From: Clostridia bacterium | Lineage (GTDB): Bacteria > Bacillota > Clostridia > Oscillospirales > Acutalibacteraceae | Direction: 5' to 3' | DNA length: 41,370 nucleotides | NCBI GenBank assembly: GCA_017461235.1 | Contig: JAFTYU010000019.1 | Coordinates: 1-41,370 of the forward strand | Program-made: the position numbers and the translations under genes | Notes under the pieces: model-generated | The model's input: only the letters and a program-made list of their open reading frames with translations | The model's database searches: none | Told to the model about the DNA's origin: nothing | Shown: positions 23,743-31,449 of the stretch, piece by piece | Numbering within the stretch: the first letter of the stretch is position 1 | Layout: each line of letters opens with the position of its first letter

Positions 23743-23885
23743 TTCACAAATTGTTTACATTTTTGTGAAATTAATGCAACATTGATATGTTATATAAAGT
23801 ATAGACAATTTGATTGCTCAATCATTTCATTTTCTCTTTCCAAAGAAATAATCCCTCGCAACAGCGGGGGGTTATTTCTTTTATA
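23743..23885 (+). ncRNA. Possible orphan small RNA with upstream dyad and terminator
   Basis: The gap 23637-23941 holds no convincing gene. On the plus strand it contains an 8-bp dyad TTCACAAA-N11-TTTGTGAA (23743-23769), an AT-rich -10-like region (about 23791-23803), then a short non-coding stretch. It ends in an 18-bp hairpin, AAAGAAATAATCCCTCGC (23842-23859) with its partner at 23864-23881, whose 3' side is U-rich. No start codon with a ribosome site lies between. The small transcript is inference; the hairpin could instead serve minus-strand transcription. Confidence 0.35.
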
Positions 23886-23892
23886 TAAATAT

Positions 23893-23940
23893 AAACCGTA
23901 TTCATAAACTTAAATTCAAGTTATGAATACGGTTTTTATT
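23893..23940. terminator. Terminator downstream of the GRE operon
   Basis: A 15-bp perfect stem, AAACCGTATTCATAA (23893-23907) and TTATGAATACGGTTT (23921-23935), with the loop narrowed by CTT/AAG. It lies directly after the stop of the minus-strand gene at 23942; A-rich flanks suit both strands. Confidence 0.75.
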
Positions 23941-23941
23941 C

Positions 23942-24592
23942 TTATAGTGTATTGATATAATCAATAAGCTTCTTGGGCGTTGGTAAATAGTCGGGGGTAG
24001 CGTCCTTACGGAATACCAAATCCAGGAAAAAGTATTCATCGGCTTTGATAATGGCTTTTATGCGTTTTTTCAACATTTCCGCGGTTTTTTCATCACCGTT
24101 ATTCTGCGCTGTTATAAGAGTGCCGATGTTTTCATACAGACGGTCTTTGCGAAGACCTAAATCGCTTTCACCGTAACTGAGATTAAGCTCTTTTTCCATT
24201 TCTTCTGAATATGTGAAGTCATCACGCAGCAAAAGAGCGCGTAATAAGACAGCGTGAACACCGCCGAAGTTTATGTTGTTAAGTTCATATTTTTTATACG
24301 CGGTATATGCCTTGATGAAATTTTCTTTATGACACTCATAAAGTTCTCCGAGACGATAATAAACAAGTGCCTTGTAATGCGTTGATTCAACGTCAAAATA
24401 CTGTTGTGTGGCGCAGATAAGGATTATTTCCGCACAGGAGATACTTTCTTCATCGCCGCGTTTCATAAGTTCTCGTGTAACGTCATAAATTATTTCACAT
24501 TTTTCTTCGTTGGTGAAATCCTTAAGATATCTAAAGAATTTTTCATTGGTTTTTGCGTTCCAATTTTTTTCGTTCAAAAGTTCATTTATCAT
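23942..24592 (-). CDS. Hypothetical helical (TPR-like) protein
   Basis: A 216-residue protein starting MINELLNEKNWNAKTNEKFF and predicted almost entirely alpha-helical, with TPR-like spacing (for example YKALVYYRLGELYECHKENF then IKAYTAYKKYELNN, about 80-113). No enzymatic motif was recognised. The inner ATG at 24592 is chosen over one 30 bases upstream because GGAGG lies 6 bases before it, within the end of the preceding isomerase gene. It is the last gene of the apparent glycyl radical enzyme operon. It may be a scaffold or regulator, but this is guesswork. Confidence 0.75.
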   Translation of the reverse strand: MINELLNEKNWNAKTNEKFFRYLKDFTNEEKCEIIYDVTRELMKRGDEESISCAEIILICATQQYFDVESTHYKALVYYRLGELYECHKENFIKAYTAYKKYELNNINFGGVHAVLLRALLLRDDFTYSEEMEKELNLSYGESDLGLRKDRLYENIGTLITAQNNGDEKTAEMLKKRIKAIIKADEYFFLDLVFRKDATPDYLPTPKKLIDYINTL

Positions 24593-24593
24593 A

Positions 24594-25652
24594 TTAAACC
24601 TCCGGTGGAAGACAAACCGCAAGAGTTAAATTACCGTTGCTTTTTACAGAGAATTTTTCATTACATGAATATGGCATAAAGAAATAATCGCCTTTTTTCA
24701 GTTTTTTTTCATAGCATTCACCTATCAGTGTGCCATTGCCGTCCGTAACGACATATACACAGGGTGCGTGAAGCTTTTCAGTTTCGCCGTTATTTATAAC
24801 GTAACGTTCCACGCCGAAACAAGTGGTGTCATTTTTACCTATAAGACTTTCTTTTTTGCATCCGTTATTTTCATATATAACAGCAGGAGATTTTTTGCAT
24901 TCCTTTTCAACTCTTTGGAGATTGTAGGAATAATCAAATACGGTTAAAGCAGTTTCTTTATCAAGACCTATATACATTTCGTTGTCCGATAGTTTATAAT
25001 CACCGCACCAACGCTCAGGTTGGATTGTGAAATCCGTAGGCTCCTGAACTTCAAGTATAAGGCAACCGTAACCGATTGCATGAACGGCTTTTGCAGGAAT
25101 GAAATATACATCGCCTGCGTTTACGGGGATTTTGTTCAGCAGTTTTTCCATAGCTGTTTTGTCTGTTTCGCTCATTATGACTGCATTTTCAAAATCACTC
25201 GATGTTACGCCGTCCTTGAAGCCAAAGTATATGCATGCGCCCTCTCTTGCAGCGAGAACAAGCCAACTTTCAGCTTTGCCGAATTCGGAATTGAAATGCT
25301 CACGTGAAAATGCTTTGTCAGGGTGAGCCTGAACAGGCAGACGGATAGCGGAGTCAAGGGCTTTAACGAGCACATCAAGACCGCTTCGGTTTCCCAGCAT
25401 AAGCTCTTTTTGTTCTTTTAAAAGCTCATCAAAATGAATGTCGGTGCCCTTAATGGTTGAAAGTCCCTCGAATTCGTCGGTACTGCCTTCGTTAAGGGCT
25501 TTTGTGGAAGAACAAATCCATTCTTCCGGATAAAAACAGTCTTCGCTGTTATCGCCGAAAAAGTCTGCGAAAAGCTTGCCGCCCGTATATACTCTGAAAA
25601 CTCTGTTTTTCTCAAAGAAAACAGGTTGTGATGCAATTTTTACCGTGTCCAT
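24594..25652 (-). CDS. manA: Mannose-6-phosphate isomerase, class I-like
   Basis: A 352-residue type I phosphomannose isomerase-like cupin enzyme, expected to interconvert aldose- and ketose-6-phosphates with Zn. Visible family motifs are LPVQAHPDKAFSREHF (about 104-119), with the Gln and His zinc ligands, GKAESWLVL (about 124-132), with a Glu ligand, and PAKAVHAIGYGCLILEVQEP (about 185-204). The start follows the FGGY kinase stop by 3 bases, and GGTGA precedes it. Its place in an operon with a sugar-type kinase and a glycyl radical enzyme suggests its true substrate could be a less common sugar phosphate. ManA is the family call, not a proven substrate. Confidence 0.85.
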   Translation of the reverse strand: MDTVKIASQPVFFEKNRVFRVYTGGKLFADFFGDNSEDCFYPEEWICSSTKALNEGSTDEFEGLSTIKGTDIHFDELLKEQKELMLGNRSGLDVLVKALDSAIRLPVQAHPDKAFSREHFNSEFGKAESWLVLAAREGACIYFGFKDGVTSSDFENAVIMSETDKTAMEKLLNKIPVNAGDVYFIPAKAVHAIGYGCLILEVQEPTDFTIQPERWCGDYKLSDNEMYIGLDKETALTVFDYSYNLQRVEKECKKSPAVIYENNGCKKESLIGKNDTTCFGVERYVINNGETEKLHAPCVYVVTDGNGTLIGECYEKKLKKGDYFFMPYSCNEKFSVKSNGNLTLAVCLPPEV

Positions 25653-25655
25653 AAT

Positions 25656-27017
25656 TCACCTCAGAAGTGCATCTTGCGATGCTTTTATATCTTTAAAGTA
25701 TCCGCTTGCCGCACCTGCAAAAACGCAGGCACCAACTGCCGCTTCTTCAGAGTGAAGGGGCAGCTCGCAAGGCAGAGAAAAATCACGACTGAATATTTCA
25801 CGCCATATATGGCTTTTTCTTAATCCGTTACCAGAGCAAACTAATTTTTGCGGTCTGTTATTCAGTAAATGCTCTGCTTGTGAATATAAATTTTTCAGTT
25901 CGGATGAAACCCCTTTTAATACACCGCATATAAGCTTCTCAGGGGTGAAATTGTCCGTGCCTATGTTTTCAATGCTACCGCGTTTTGCGGGATTTTCACG
26001 ACTTCCGCAAAATTCACAGTTGATATCAAGCTCATCGCTTAACGAGAAGACGTTTTCGGAAAGAGAATCCATTTTTTCATAAAGACCGTCACTTGAGCCG
26101 CCAAGCATATCGGCACATAAAGAGAAAAAGTTTTTAAGTATGGCGTATGCTCTGCCACCGCACAGTGAAGAGCCCACAAAGAGATATTCGTTATCAGTTA
26201 AGTGGCGAATTTCACCGCAGGGGACATCATCCGAGCTCTTGGTGACGAATGAAACTTGACTGCCTGTGCCCACATTTACCAGCACGGACCTTTCAGGTTC
26301 TGCAACAGAACCTAAAAAGCTTGCCTGATTATCACCGATAGCAACACCAACGGGTATGCCTGAAGGTAAAAAATCACAATCTGTTTTACCTGCAATAGTA
26401 GTGTTGTGGTAAACTTCGGGGAGAAAATCGGGGTTAATGCCTGCTTTGTTTAAGGCGGCTTTATCAAAGCAAAGTTTATTTAAATCAAAGAAACCGAGAC
26501 TGCCTGCATCACTTGAATGGGTTACGGGCTTTTGGTTGGTCAGAACACACACAAGATAATCATGTATGGTAGATAGCATAACTGTATCGTCGGGTACAAG
26601 ATTATTATGAAGATTATAGTAGTGGGTAGTAAGACCGAAGCCTGTTGCAGCTTTTATTCCCGTGGTGCGGGTCAGGTATTCTGCGTATGTTTCATTGTCT
26701 TTGAAAAGCTCATTGCCACGTTCATCCTGCCATATCATAAGCGGCGAGCAAGGCTTGTTGTCTTTATCAAGATAAAGGATGCCGTGCATCTGTCCCGTTA
26801 CACCGATTGCATCGGGGACAGATTGTGAACAAACATCTCTTATTGCGGTTTTTACCGTGTTCAATATAATATCGGGGTCCTGCAATTTTTCAAAGGCTCT
26901 ACCTTCAATAAAACTATCGTTTTTCAGAGTACAGCTTTCGATAACCTGCTTTTTATCCGTATTAAGCATAAGGCATGTTACGGTTGTAGTACCTATATCA
27001 ATTCCTAAAATATTCAT
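25656..27017 (-). CDS. FGGY-family carbohydrate kinase
   Basis: A 453-residue ATP-dependent sugar kinase. It starts MNILGIDIGTTTVTCLML, with the ATPase phosphate-1 motif, and has GVTGQMHGILYLD (about 74-86) with substrate-loop residues. DERGN (about 101-105) and VNVGTGSQVSFV (about 249-260) follow, as in FGGY kinases of the sedoheptulokinase/xylulokinase branch. Start choice: an upstream in-frame ATG would overlap the GRE gene by about 70 bases, whereas 27017 gives the canonical N-terminus 4 bases after the GRE stop. Its ribosome site is weak, so translation is probably coupled to the GRE. Substrate (heptulose, pentulose or polyol) cannot be assigned. Confidence 0.88.
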   Translation of the reverse strand: MNILGIDIGTTTVTCLMLNTDKKQVIESCTLKNDSFIEGRAFEKLQDPDIILNTVKTAIRDVCSQSVPDAIGVTGQMHGILYLDKDNKPCSPLMIWQDERGNELFKDNETYAEYLTRTTGIKAATGFGLTTHYYNLHNNLVPDDTVMLSTIHDYLVCVLTNQKPVTHSSDAGSLGFFDLNKLCFDKAALNKAGINPDFLPEVYHNTTIAGKTDCDFLPSGIPVGVAIGDNQASFLGSVAEPERSVLVNVGTGSQVSFVTKSSDDVPCGEIRHLTDNEYLFVGSSLCGGRAYAILKNFFSLCADMLGGSSDGLYEKMDSLSENVFSLSDELDINCEFCGSRENPAKRGSIENIGTDNFTPEKLICGVLKGVSSELKNLYSQAEHLLNNRPQKLVCSGNGLRKSHIWREIFSRDFSLPCELPLHSEEAAVGACVFAGAASGYFKDIKASQDALLR

Positions 27018-27021
27018 AAAA

Positions 27022-29388
27022 TCAGCACATAACTGCAGTTGATGCAGGGTCAAGACGGCGTATAATATCCTGTTGGATAGCGGGTGAAAGGTCAAGGAAG
27101 TTTACGAAGGTTCCGTGGATTCGCATAATATAAACGCCTGACGGAGCATATTTTTCAGGCTCTGCAAGAACTTTTTTAAGAATTTCTGCAGTGGTTACGT
27201 TAACATAAAGATAGAAGGGCGCAATATTTTTGTTGAGCTCATTGAAGAAAAGGGGATTCATAACCTTATCGCGGAACTCAACGCCTTTACCTTCGTAGTC
27301 CTTGCTTGTGAAATATTTGGGGTCAATGCCGAAGTGTGATGCATAGCCGCCGCACATTTTGTTGAAGGGGAGCTTCATAAGCGAAAGGGTGCGGAAACCA
27401 AGACCGTTCTGAGCTTCTCCGTAAAGGGGATCAACACCATAGTTGAGCATATCTCTTGATTTTCTTCCGCAGGGAAGCGCGCCAACCCAATAACCATAAA
27501 GTAGATGTGTTGATGGGGTGGAGAAGTCAGGTCTGAAATTGTTGCCGAGATAGTTCTTCTGTGCGCGAACCATATCTGCAATTTTTGATGTGACTTCTGC
27601 AGTTTCGCGGTCAACTTCTTCAATATTGTTTCCGAATTTCGGCGCAGAAATGAGAAATTCTCTCAACTCATCGTAACCTTCAAAATTGTTTTTGAGTGCA
27701 TCGAGAAGCTTTTGTGCATCTTCGGGACGTTCCTTAATAAGCCTGTCAATAGCAACAAATGAGTCGGCAACAACGCTTGTACCGTGTATAAGACATCCGC
27801 TGCCATTGTATTTTGTGCCTTGATGAGTAATATCTCTTGTGTCATAGCCTGTTTCAATACCGCCCATAACCGTGCTTAAGAACGGTACGGGAAGGTGGGA
27901 AATGGCGCGTGAAGCACCGTTTGCGGCTTTAACCATTTCGTCACAGAAATACTGTGCATTCTTATAGAAGCGTTCACGGATATTTTTTAAAGCTGTCAGC
28001 GCATCGGTTTCTTCGCATACCGTAGCTATTTTTTCGCCTGTTACGGTGGAATAACCATTGTTGAGGGTCAGTTCAAGAACTTTACCTAAGTTAAACCAGC
28101 TGTTAGTGGTGTTACCGTTATCTTTGCCCATAATAAGGGGTTCCTGACAGCCGGCAATAGACGTATCAACTACATCATCAATATCTATACCCGCCTGTGG
28201 CAGAACTTCAAAGAGCGAATCGTCGTTGAATAAGGACGGGGTAAGACAACCCGGTGTGAAAAGAAATCTTCCTAATTCTTCATAAAGCTTTTGGGGGGTG
28301 TTTTTATGGAGCTTTACAGAAAGAATGGGTTGGGGCAAATTCATATCATAATACGCGTCAAGGAGAGCATATGTAGAAGGATTTGTAAGGTCTTTTCCGT
28401 TTTTATCACGTCCGCTTACAATAAGGTTTTGTGATATAGCCCAGCTTCTGTCAGCAACGTTAAAGAACACAAGAAAATGTTTAAAAAGTGCGGCAGTTTC
28501 TTCTCTTGAGAGACCTTCAGCGGCTCTGTAGGGTTCAAATATTCTGTCTGCATTGCCTACGGAGAAAGCGAAGGGATTGGGTGCCTGTTCAAGACACATA
28601 ATTTCCCAAAGAAGTATGAAGCTTTGAATAGCCTCGTATAAAGTTTCGGCACCGTTTTCGGGAACCTTCGCGAGAGTAGCGCTGAGAAGCTTTAACTGTT
28701 CTTTTCTTTCTTCTTCAGCAGAAGAAAGCTTTTCGTCAACGATATCTTTATAACGCCTTGTAAGAATCAGAACACAGTCAAGGGCAGTTTTCATAGCCTC
28801 ATAATTTTGCTTCTGTTCATCATTTGCATTTTTTTGCTTTTCTTCAATGTCAGCAACCATCTGTTTGATACCATATTTTAAAGCATATCGCATATCGGGT
28901 ATAAGGTGACCCGTTACCTGCTCAATAAAGAATGCGACTTCTCCCGTCAGGTTTTCGCAGTTTTCATAGACTGCGCTTAAGAATTTTACGTAGTCGGTTT
29001 GTTTATCAAGCTCGCGAAGGGCATTGATTCGCTCTACCGTAAATTCTTCGGTAGGGTCAATGTCGTCGTAAACTGCGGTAGGGTCACAATAGCCGGCAAA
29101 GGTTTCAACGCGGAAGGATGGATTGATGAGAGCGTAGCTTCTTGCGAACGCGTCGCGTTGAGTGCCTGCAAAAATTGCGTGATCGCTGACGGAAAGCGGT
29201 AAAACCTTAACCGCTTCACGGAATTTTTCTGCGGCTCTGTTCATAGGTGGCAGAGCCTTGTATTCATTATCATATTTCTGTTCTGTTTCTTTAATGATAA
29301 ACCAGCCTTCAAGATGGTTTATGGCTCTCTCTTCTTTAAAAAGAAGTTTAGCGGATTCTGTTGTTTTTACAGGGTCAAATTTGTACAT
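27022..29388 (-). CDS. Glycyl radical enzyme of the pyruvate formate-lyase superfamily, unknown substrate
   Basis: A 788-residue GRE. The active-site cysteine is C414 in AGCQEPLIMG, keeping the Gly-Cys-x-Glu-Pro pattern of diol dehydratases and C-N or C-S lyases rather than the Cys-Cys pair of PFL. The radical-bearing glycine is G759 in MRIHGTFVNFLDLSPAIQQD near the C-terminus. Other conserved pieces are QPILSVKLHKNTP and LPCGRKSRDML, the second a variant of the usual PDGRKAGEP. The glycyl motif RIHGTF is also atypical beside RVSGYS/RVAGYS. The gene lies 9 bases downstream of its activase and 4 bases upstream of an FGGY kinase. It is not identifiable as CutC, HypD, IslA, PduC-like or an arylacetate decarboxylase by eye. 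Confidence 0.88.
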   Translation of the reverse strand: MYKFDPVKTTESAKLLFKEERAINHLEGWFIIKETEQKYDNEYKALPPMNRAAEKFREAVKVLPLSVSDHAIFAGTQRDAFARSYALINPSFRVETFAGYCDPTAVYDDIDPTEEFTVERINALRELDKQTDYVKFLSAVYENCENLTGEVAFFIEQVTGHLIPDMRYALKYGIKQMVADIEEKQKNANDEQKQNYEAMKTALDCVLILTRRYKDIVDEKLSSAEEERKEQLKLLSATLAKVPENGAETLYEAIQSFILLWEIMCLEQAPNPFAFSVGNADRIFEPYRAAEGLSREETAALFKHFLVFFNVADRSWAISQNLIVSGRDKNGKDLTNPSTYALLDAYYDMNLPQPILSVKLHKNTPQKLYEELGRFLFTPGCLTPSLFNDDSLFEVLPQAGIDIDDVVDTSIAGCQEPLIMGKDNGNTTNSWFNLGKVLELTLNNGYSTVTGEKIATVCEETDALTALKNIRERFYKNAQYFCDEMVKAANGASRAISHLPVPFLSTVMGGIETGYDTRDITHQGTKYNGSGCLIHGTSVVADSFVAIDRLIKERPEDAQKLLDALKNNFEGYDELREFLISAPKFGNNIEEVDRETAEVTSKIADMVRAQKNYLGNNFRPDFSTPSTHLLYGYWVGALPCGRKSRDMLNYGVDPLYGEAQNGLGFRTLSLMKLPFNKMCGGYASHFGIDPKYFTSKDYEGKGVEFRDKVMNPLFFNELNKNIAPFYLYVNVTTAEILKKVLAEPEKYAPSGVYIMRIHGTFVNFLDLSPAIQQDIIRRLDPASTAVMC

Positions 29389-29397
29389 AAAATCACC

Positions 29398-30141
29398 TCA
29401 GGTGTTAATTACATTTATTTTTCTTTTTTTGAATTCGGTTAATAGTATATTTATATCGTCATCTGAAACGTAGCCGTCAGTAACGGTGTAGTTCATACCG
29501 AGTTTTGCATATTTTTCTTTGCCGAATTCGTGATATGTAAGTATTTCAAAAAATACAGTATCATTACCGTATTTTTTAAGTTCTTGAAAAAATTCACCGA
29601 AAGCCGTGGCGTTGCCTTTTCCGCTGTTGAAAAATCTGATGAGCGGAATACGCACGAGCAAGGGCTTGCCTGTTTTTGCTCTGTGGATAAGATTGCTTTT
29701 AACGATGTCGATATCTGCACCCGTAATTTTCTTTAATGCTTCCTTTGACGGAGATTTGAAATCAGCAATCATATAATCAACTGTGTCGAAAATTTCTTCG
29801 CAACAGGGAAGGGAAGCATTGGTTTCGATACAGGTATGTATGCCGTTGTTACGGAGTTCTTTAATAAGTTTTAAAACACTGTCTTTCTGACAGGTAACTT
29901 CTCCACCCGTAAGGGTTACACCGCCGCCATCAATGAAAATCATTTTAGCGGAAACGGCTTCTTTTACAATGTCGTCAACGGTTAAAACAGTAGTGCTGCC
30001 ATCGGGGAAGAGCCCTTCGGGATTAGAGCACCAGGGACAGCGCATATTACACCCTGAAAGATGGTAAACGAGCCTGTTGCCCGGGCCATCCTGAGAGTAG
30101 TTGAAGCCTTTCTGGAATATTCGGATTGAAGAATTTTGCAT
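29398..30141 (-). CDS. Glycyl radical enzyme activating protein (radical SAM)
   Basis: A 247-residue radical SAM activase that installs the glycyl radical on the neighbouring GRE. The cluster cysteines are C31, C35 and C38 in SGCNMRCPWCSNPEGL. They are followed by GGGVTLTGGEVTCQ (about 73-86), the SAM-binding GGE motif. The protein is short, like PFL activase, and lacks the extra two-cluster ferredoxin insert common in clostridial GRE activases; only the radical SAM cluster is expected. It is first in the operon. A G-rich stretch precedes the ATG rather than a classical AGGAGG. Partnership with the downstream GRE is inferred from adjacency. Confidence 0.92.
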   Translation of the reverse strand: MQNSSIRIFQKGFNYSQDGPGNRLVYHLSGCNMRCPWCSNPEGLFPDGSTTVLTVDDIVKEAVSAKMIFIDGGGVTLTGGEVTCQKDSVLKLIKELRNNGIHTCIETNASLPCCEEIFDTVDYMIADFKSPSKEALKKITGADIDIVKSNLIHRAKTGKPLLVRIPLIRFFNSGKGNATAFGEFFQELKKYGNDTVFFEILTYHEFGKEKYAKLGMNYTVTDGYVSDDDINILLTEFKKRKINVINT

Positions 30142-30173
30142 AAAGCCGCCACCACCCCAATTTTTATTCTTTT

Positions 30174-30202
30174 ATTTTATACTATAAGTAAATTATATTC
30201 AA
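30174..30202 (-). promoter_or_regulatory. Probable promoter of the GRE operon
   Basis: Read on the minus strand: TTGAAT (30197-30202), a 17-base spacer and TAAAAT (30174-30179), 32 bases before the activase start codon. Confidence 0.5.
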
Positions 30203-30305
30203 TAATTAACGTTTTTTATATTGCCGAAAATACGGGGATAGTTTTGGTGAAAATTACAAAAAAACGGTTTTAATCAGTTTGGATAATCCGAATTTTCAGG
30301 ATTTC

Positions 30306-30334
30306 TTTACTTGCGGTTTTCTTTGTGGTAGAAT
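30306..30334 (+). promoter_or_regulatory. Probable promoter of the GDPD-like gene
   Basis: TTTACT (30306-30311), a 17-base spacer and TAGAAT (30329-30334), 28 bases before the ATG. Confidence 0.5.
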
Positions 30335-30362
30335 AGATAAAGAATGGTATCGGGGTGATGTT

Positions 30363-31199
30363 ATGAAATTTGATTTGTTTGAAAAAGCCAAGGAAAATAT
30401 TATTGTTGTTGCTCACAGGGGTGCCTGTGGCGGAAATATTCCCTGCAATACTCTGACAGCTTATGAAATTGCTTTGATGCAGGGAGCGGATATGATTGAG
30501 GTTGACGTGAGCCGCAGTAAAGATGATAAGCTTTTCCTTTTTCATCCGCGTATGGAGGAAGACCATTTTAATAAAAAGATGAATTTCAAAAGGATGAAAT
30601 ATGAAAATATCGCAAAGGAAAGATATGTGAATTATGATAACGCTGTCACACAGTTCGGTGTATCGCTTTTTGATGATTTTCTTGAACAGTTCAAGGGCAG
30701 ATGTTTTATAAATATTGATAAATTCTGGGATAATCCCGAGATGATTTACCGGGCAATCAAACGTCATAATATGTTGGATCAGGTGCTCGTGAAAAGCAAG
30801 CTTTCGTCCGCAATTATTAAAACTGTTGAAGATTTTTGTCCTGATGTTGCCTTTATGCCTGTTGTGAGAGATTCACATCCTTATCACGAAGAATTGATGA
30901 AGCGCAATATAAACTACGTGGGTGCAGAGGTTCTTTTTGAAAAAGATGATTCGTATATGGCAAACTCCGAGTTTATAGAAAAAATGCATGCTGACGGCAA
31001 GCTTGTGTGGGTGAATTCCATAATCTATGATTACACGCAACAGCTCGCCGGTGGTCACAGCGATGATACCGCTTTTACAGTTTCCAGAGATTACGGTTGG
31101 GGTTGGCTCGCAGAGCGCGGATACGATATGATTCAGACTGATTGGGCGCTTATGCTCATAGATTATCTTAAATCGACCGATATGTACTACAAAAAATAG
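30363..31199 (+). CDS. Glycerophosphodiester phosphodiesterase family protein
   Basis: A 278-residue cytoplasmic GDPD-fold enzyme, expected to hydrolyse glycerophosphodiesters to glycerol 3-phosphate and an alcohol. It shows the catalytic AHRGACGG (about 17-24, H18), the metal pair in IEVDVSRSKDDKLFLFH (E46, D48) and second catalytic H61. The strand that usually reads NIEIK with a third metal-binding Glu reads FINIDKFW here. The tail includes GWGWLAERGYDMIQTD, like the usual G-DGIITD end. GGGGTGATG precedes the ATG at 30363; the longer upstream frame has no support. It is divergent from the GRE operon and stands alone before the pyr genes. Actual substrate is uncertain because of the Glu-to-Asp change. 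Confidence 0.82.
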   Translation: MKFDLFEKAKENIIVVAHRGACGGNIPCNTLTAYEIALMQGADMIEVDVSRSKDDKLFLFHPRMEEDHFNKKMNFKRMKYENIAKERYVNYDNAVTQFGVSLFDDFLEQFKGRCFINIDKFWDNPEMIYRAIKRHNMLDQVLVKSKLSSAIIKTVEDFCPDVAFMPVVRDSHPYHEELMKRNINYVGAEVLFEKDDSYMANSEFIEKMHADGKLVWVNSIIYDYTQQLAGGHSDDTAFTVSRDYGWGWLAERGYDMIQTDWALMLIDYLKSTDMYYKK

Positions 31200-31282
31200 T
31201 ATTTGGTTATTTTTGACAAAAAAGACGGTTTATTTAGTTGAAAAAACATCTGCCGAATATGTCTAAAAACAACTTAATTCTA

Positions 31283-31311
31283 TTGACAAAGTGTAGCGTG
31301 TTTGGTATTAT
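31283..31311 (+). promoter_or_regulatory. Promoter of the pyr operon
   Basis: TTGACA (31283-31288), a 17-base spacer and TATTAT (31306-31311), upstream of an attenuator-like leader. Confidence 0.8.
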
Positions 31312-31316
31312 ATTAT

Positions 31317-31437
31317 CAATCTTTAAGACGGTACGAGATATCGGCAAGATTGAATATAAATTTATTCGGTACAGGTGCGACTGTATCAATCTTTTTGTGT
31401 GTTCGAGCCTTGCCGTGGTGCAAGGCTTTTATTTTTG
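31317..31437 (+). promoter_or_regulatory. Attenuator-like leader of pyrC
   Basis: The terminator is AGCCTTGC (31406-31413) with GCAAGGCT (31420-31427), then TTTTATTTTT. CGGCAAG (31342-31348) is exactly complementary to CTTGCCG (31409-31415) and would act as antiterminator. AAGATTGA (31346-31353), which overlaps that strand, can pair with either of two copies of TATCAATCTTT (31314-31324 and 31384-31394). A further hairpin GGTACAG-GTGCGA-CTGTATC lies at 31368-31387. This is a transcription attenuator typical of pyr operons. I do not see a clear PyrR-binding loop consensus, so the sensor is open. Confidence 0.7.
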
Positions 31438-31449
31438 AAAGGGATTTTT

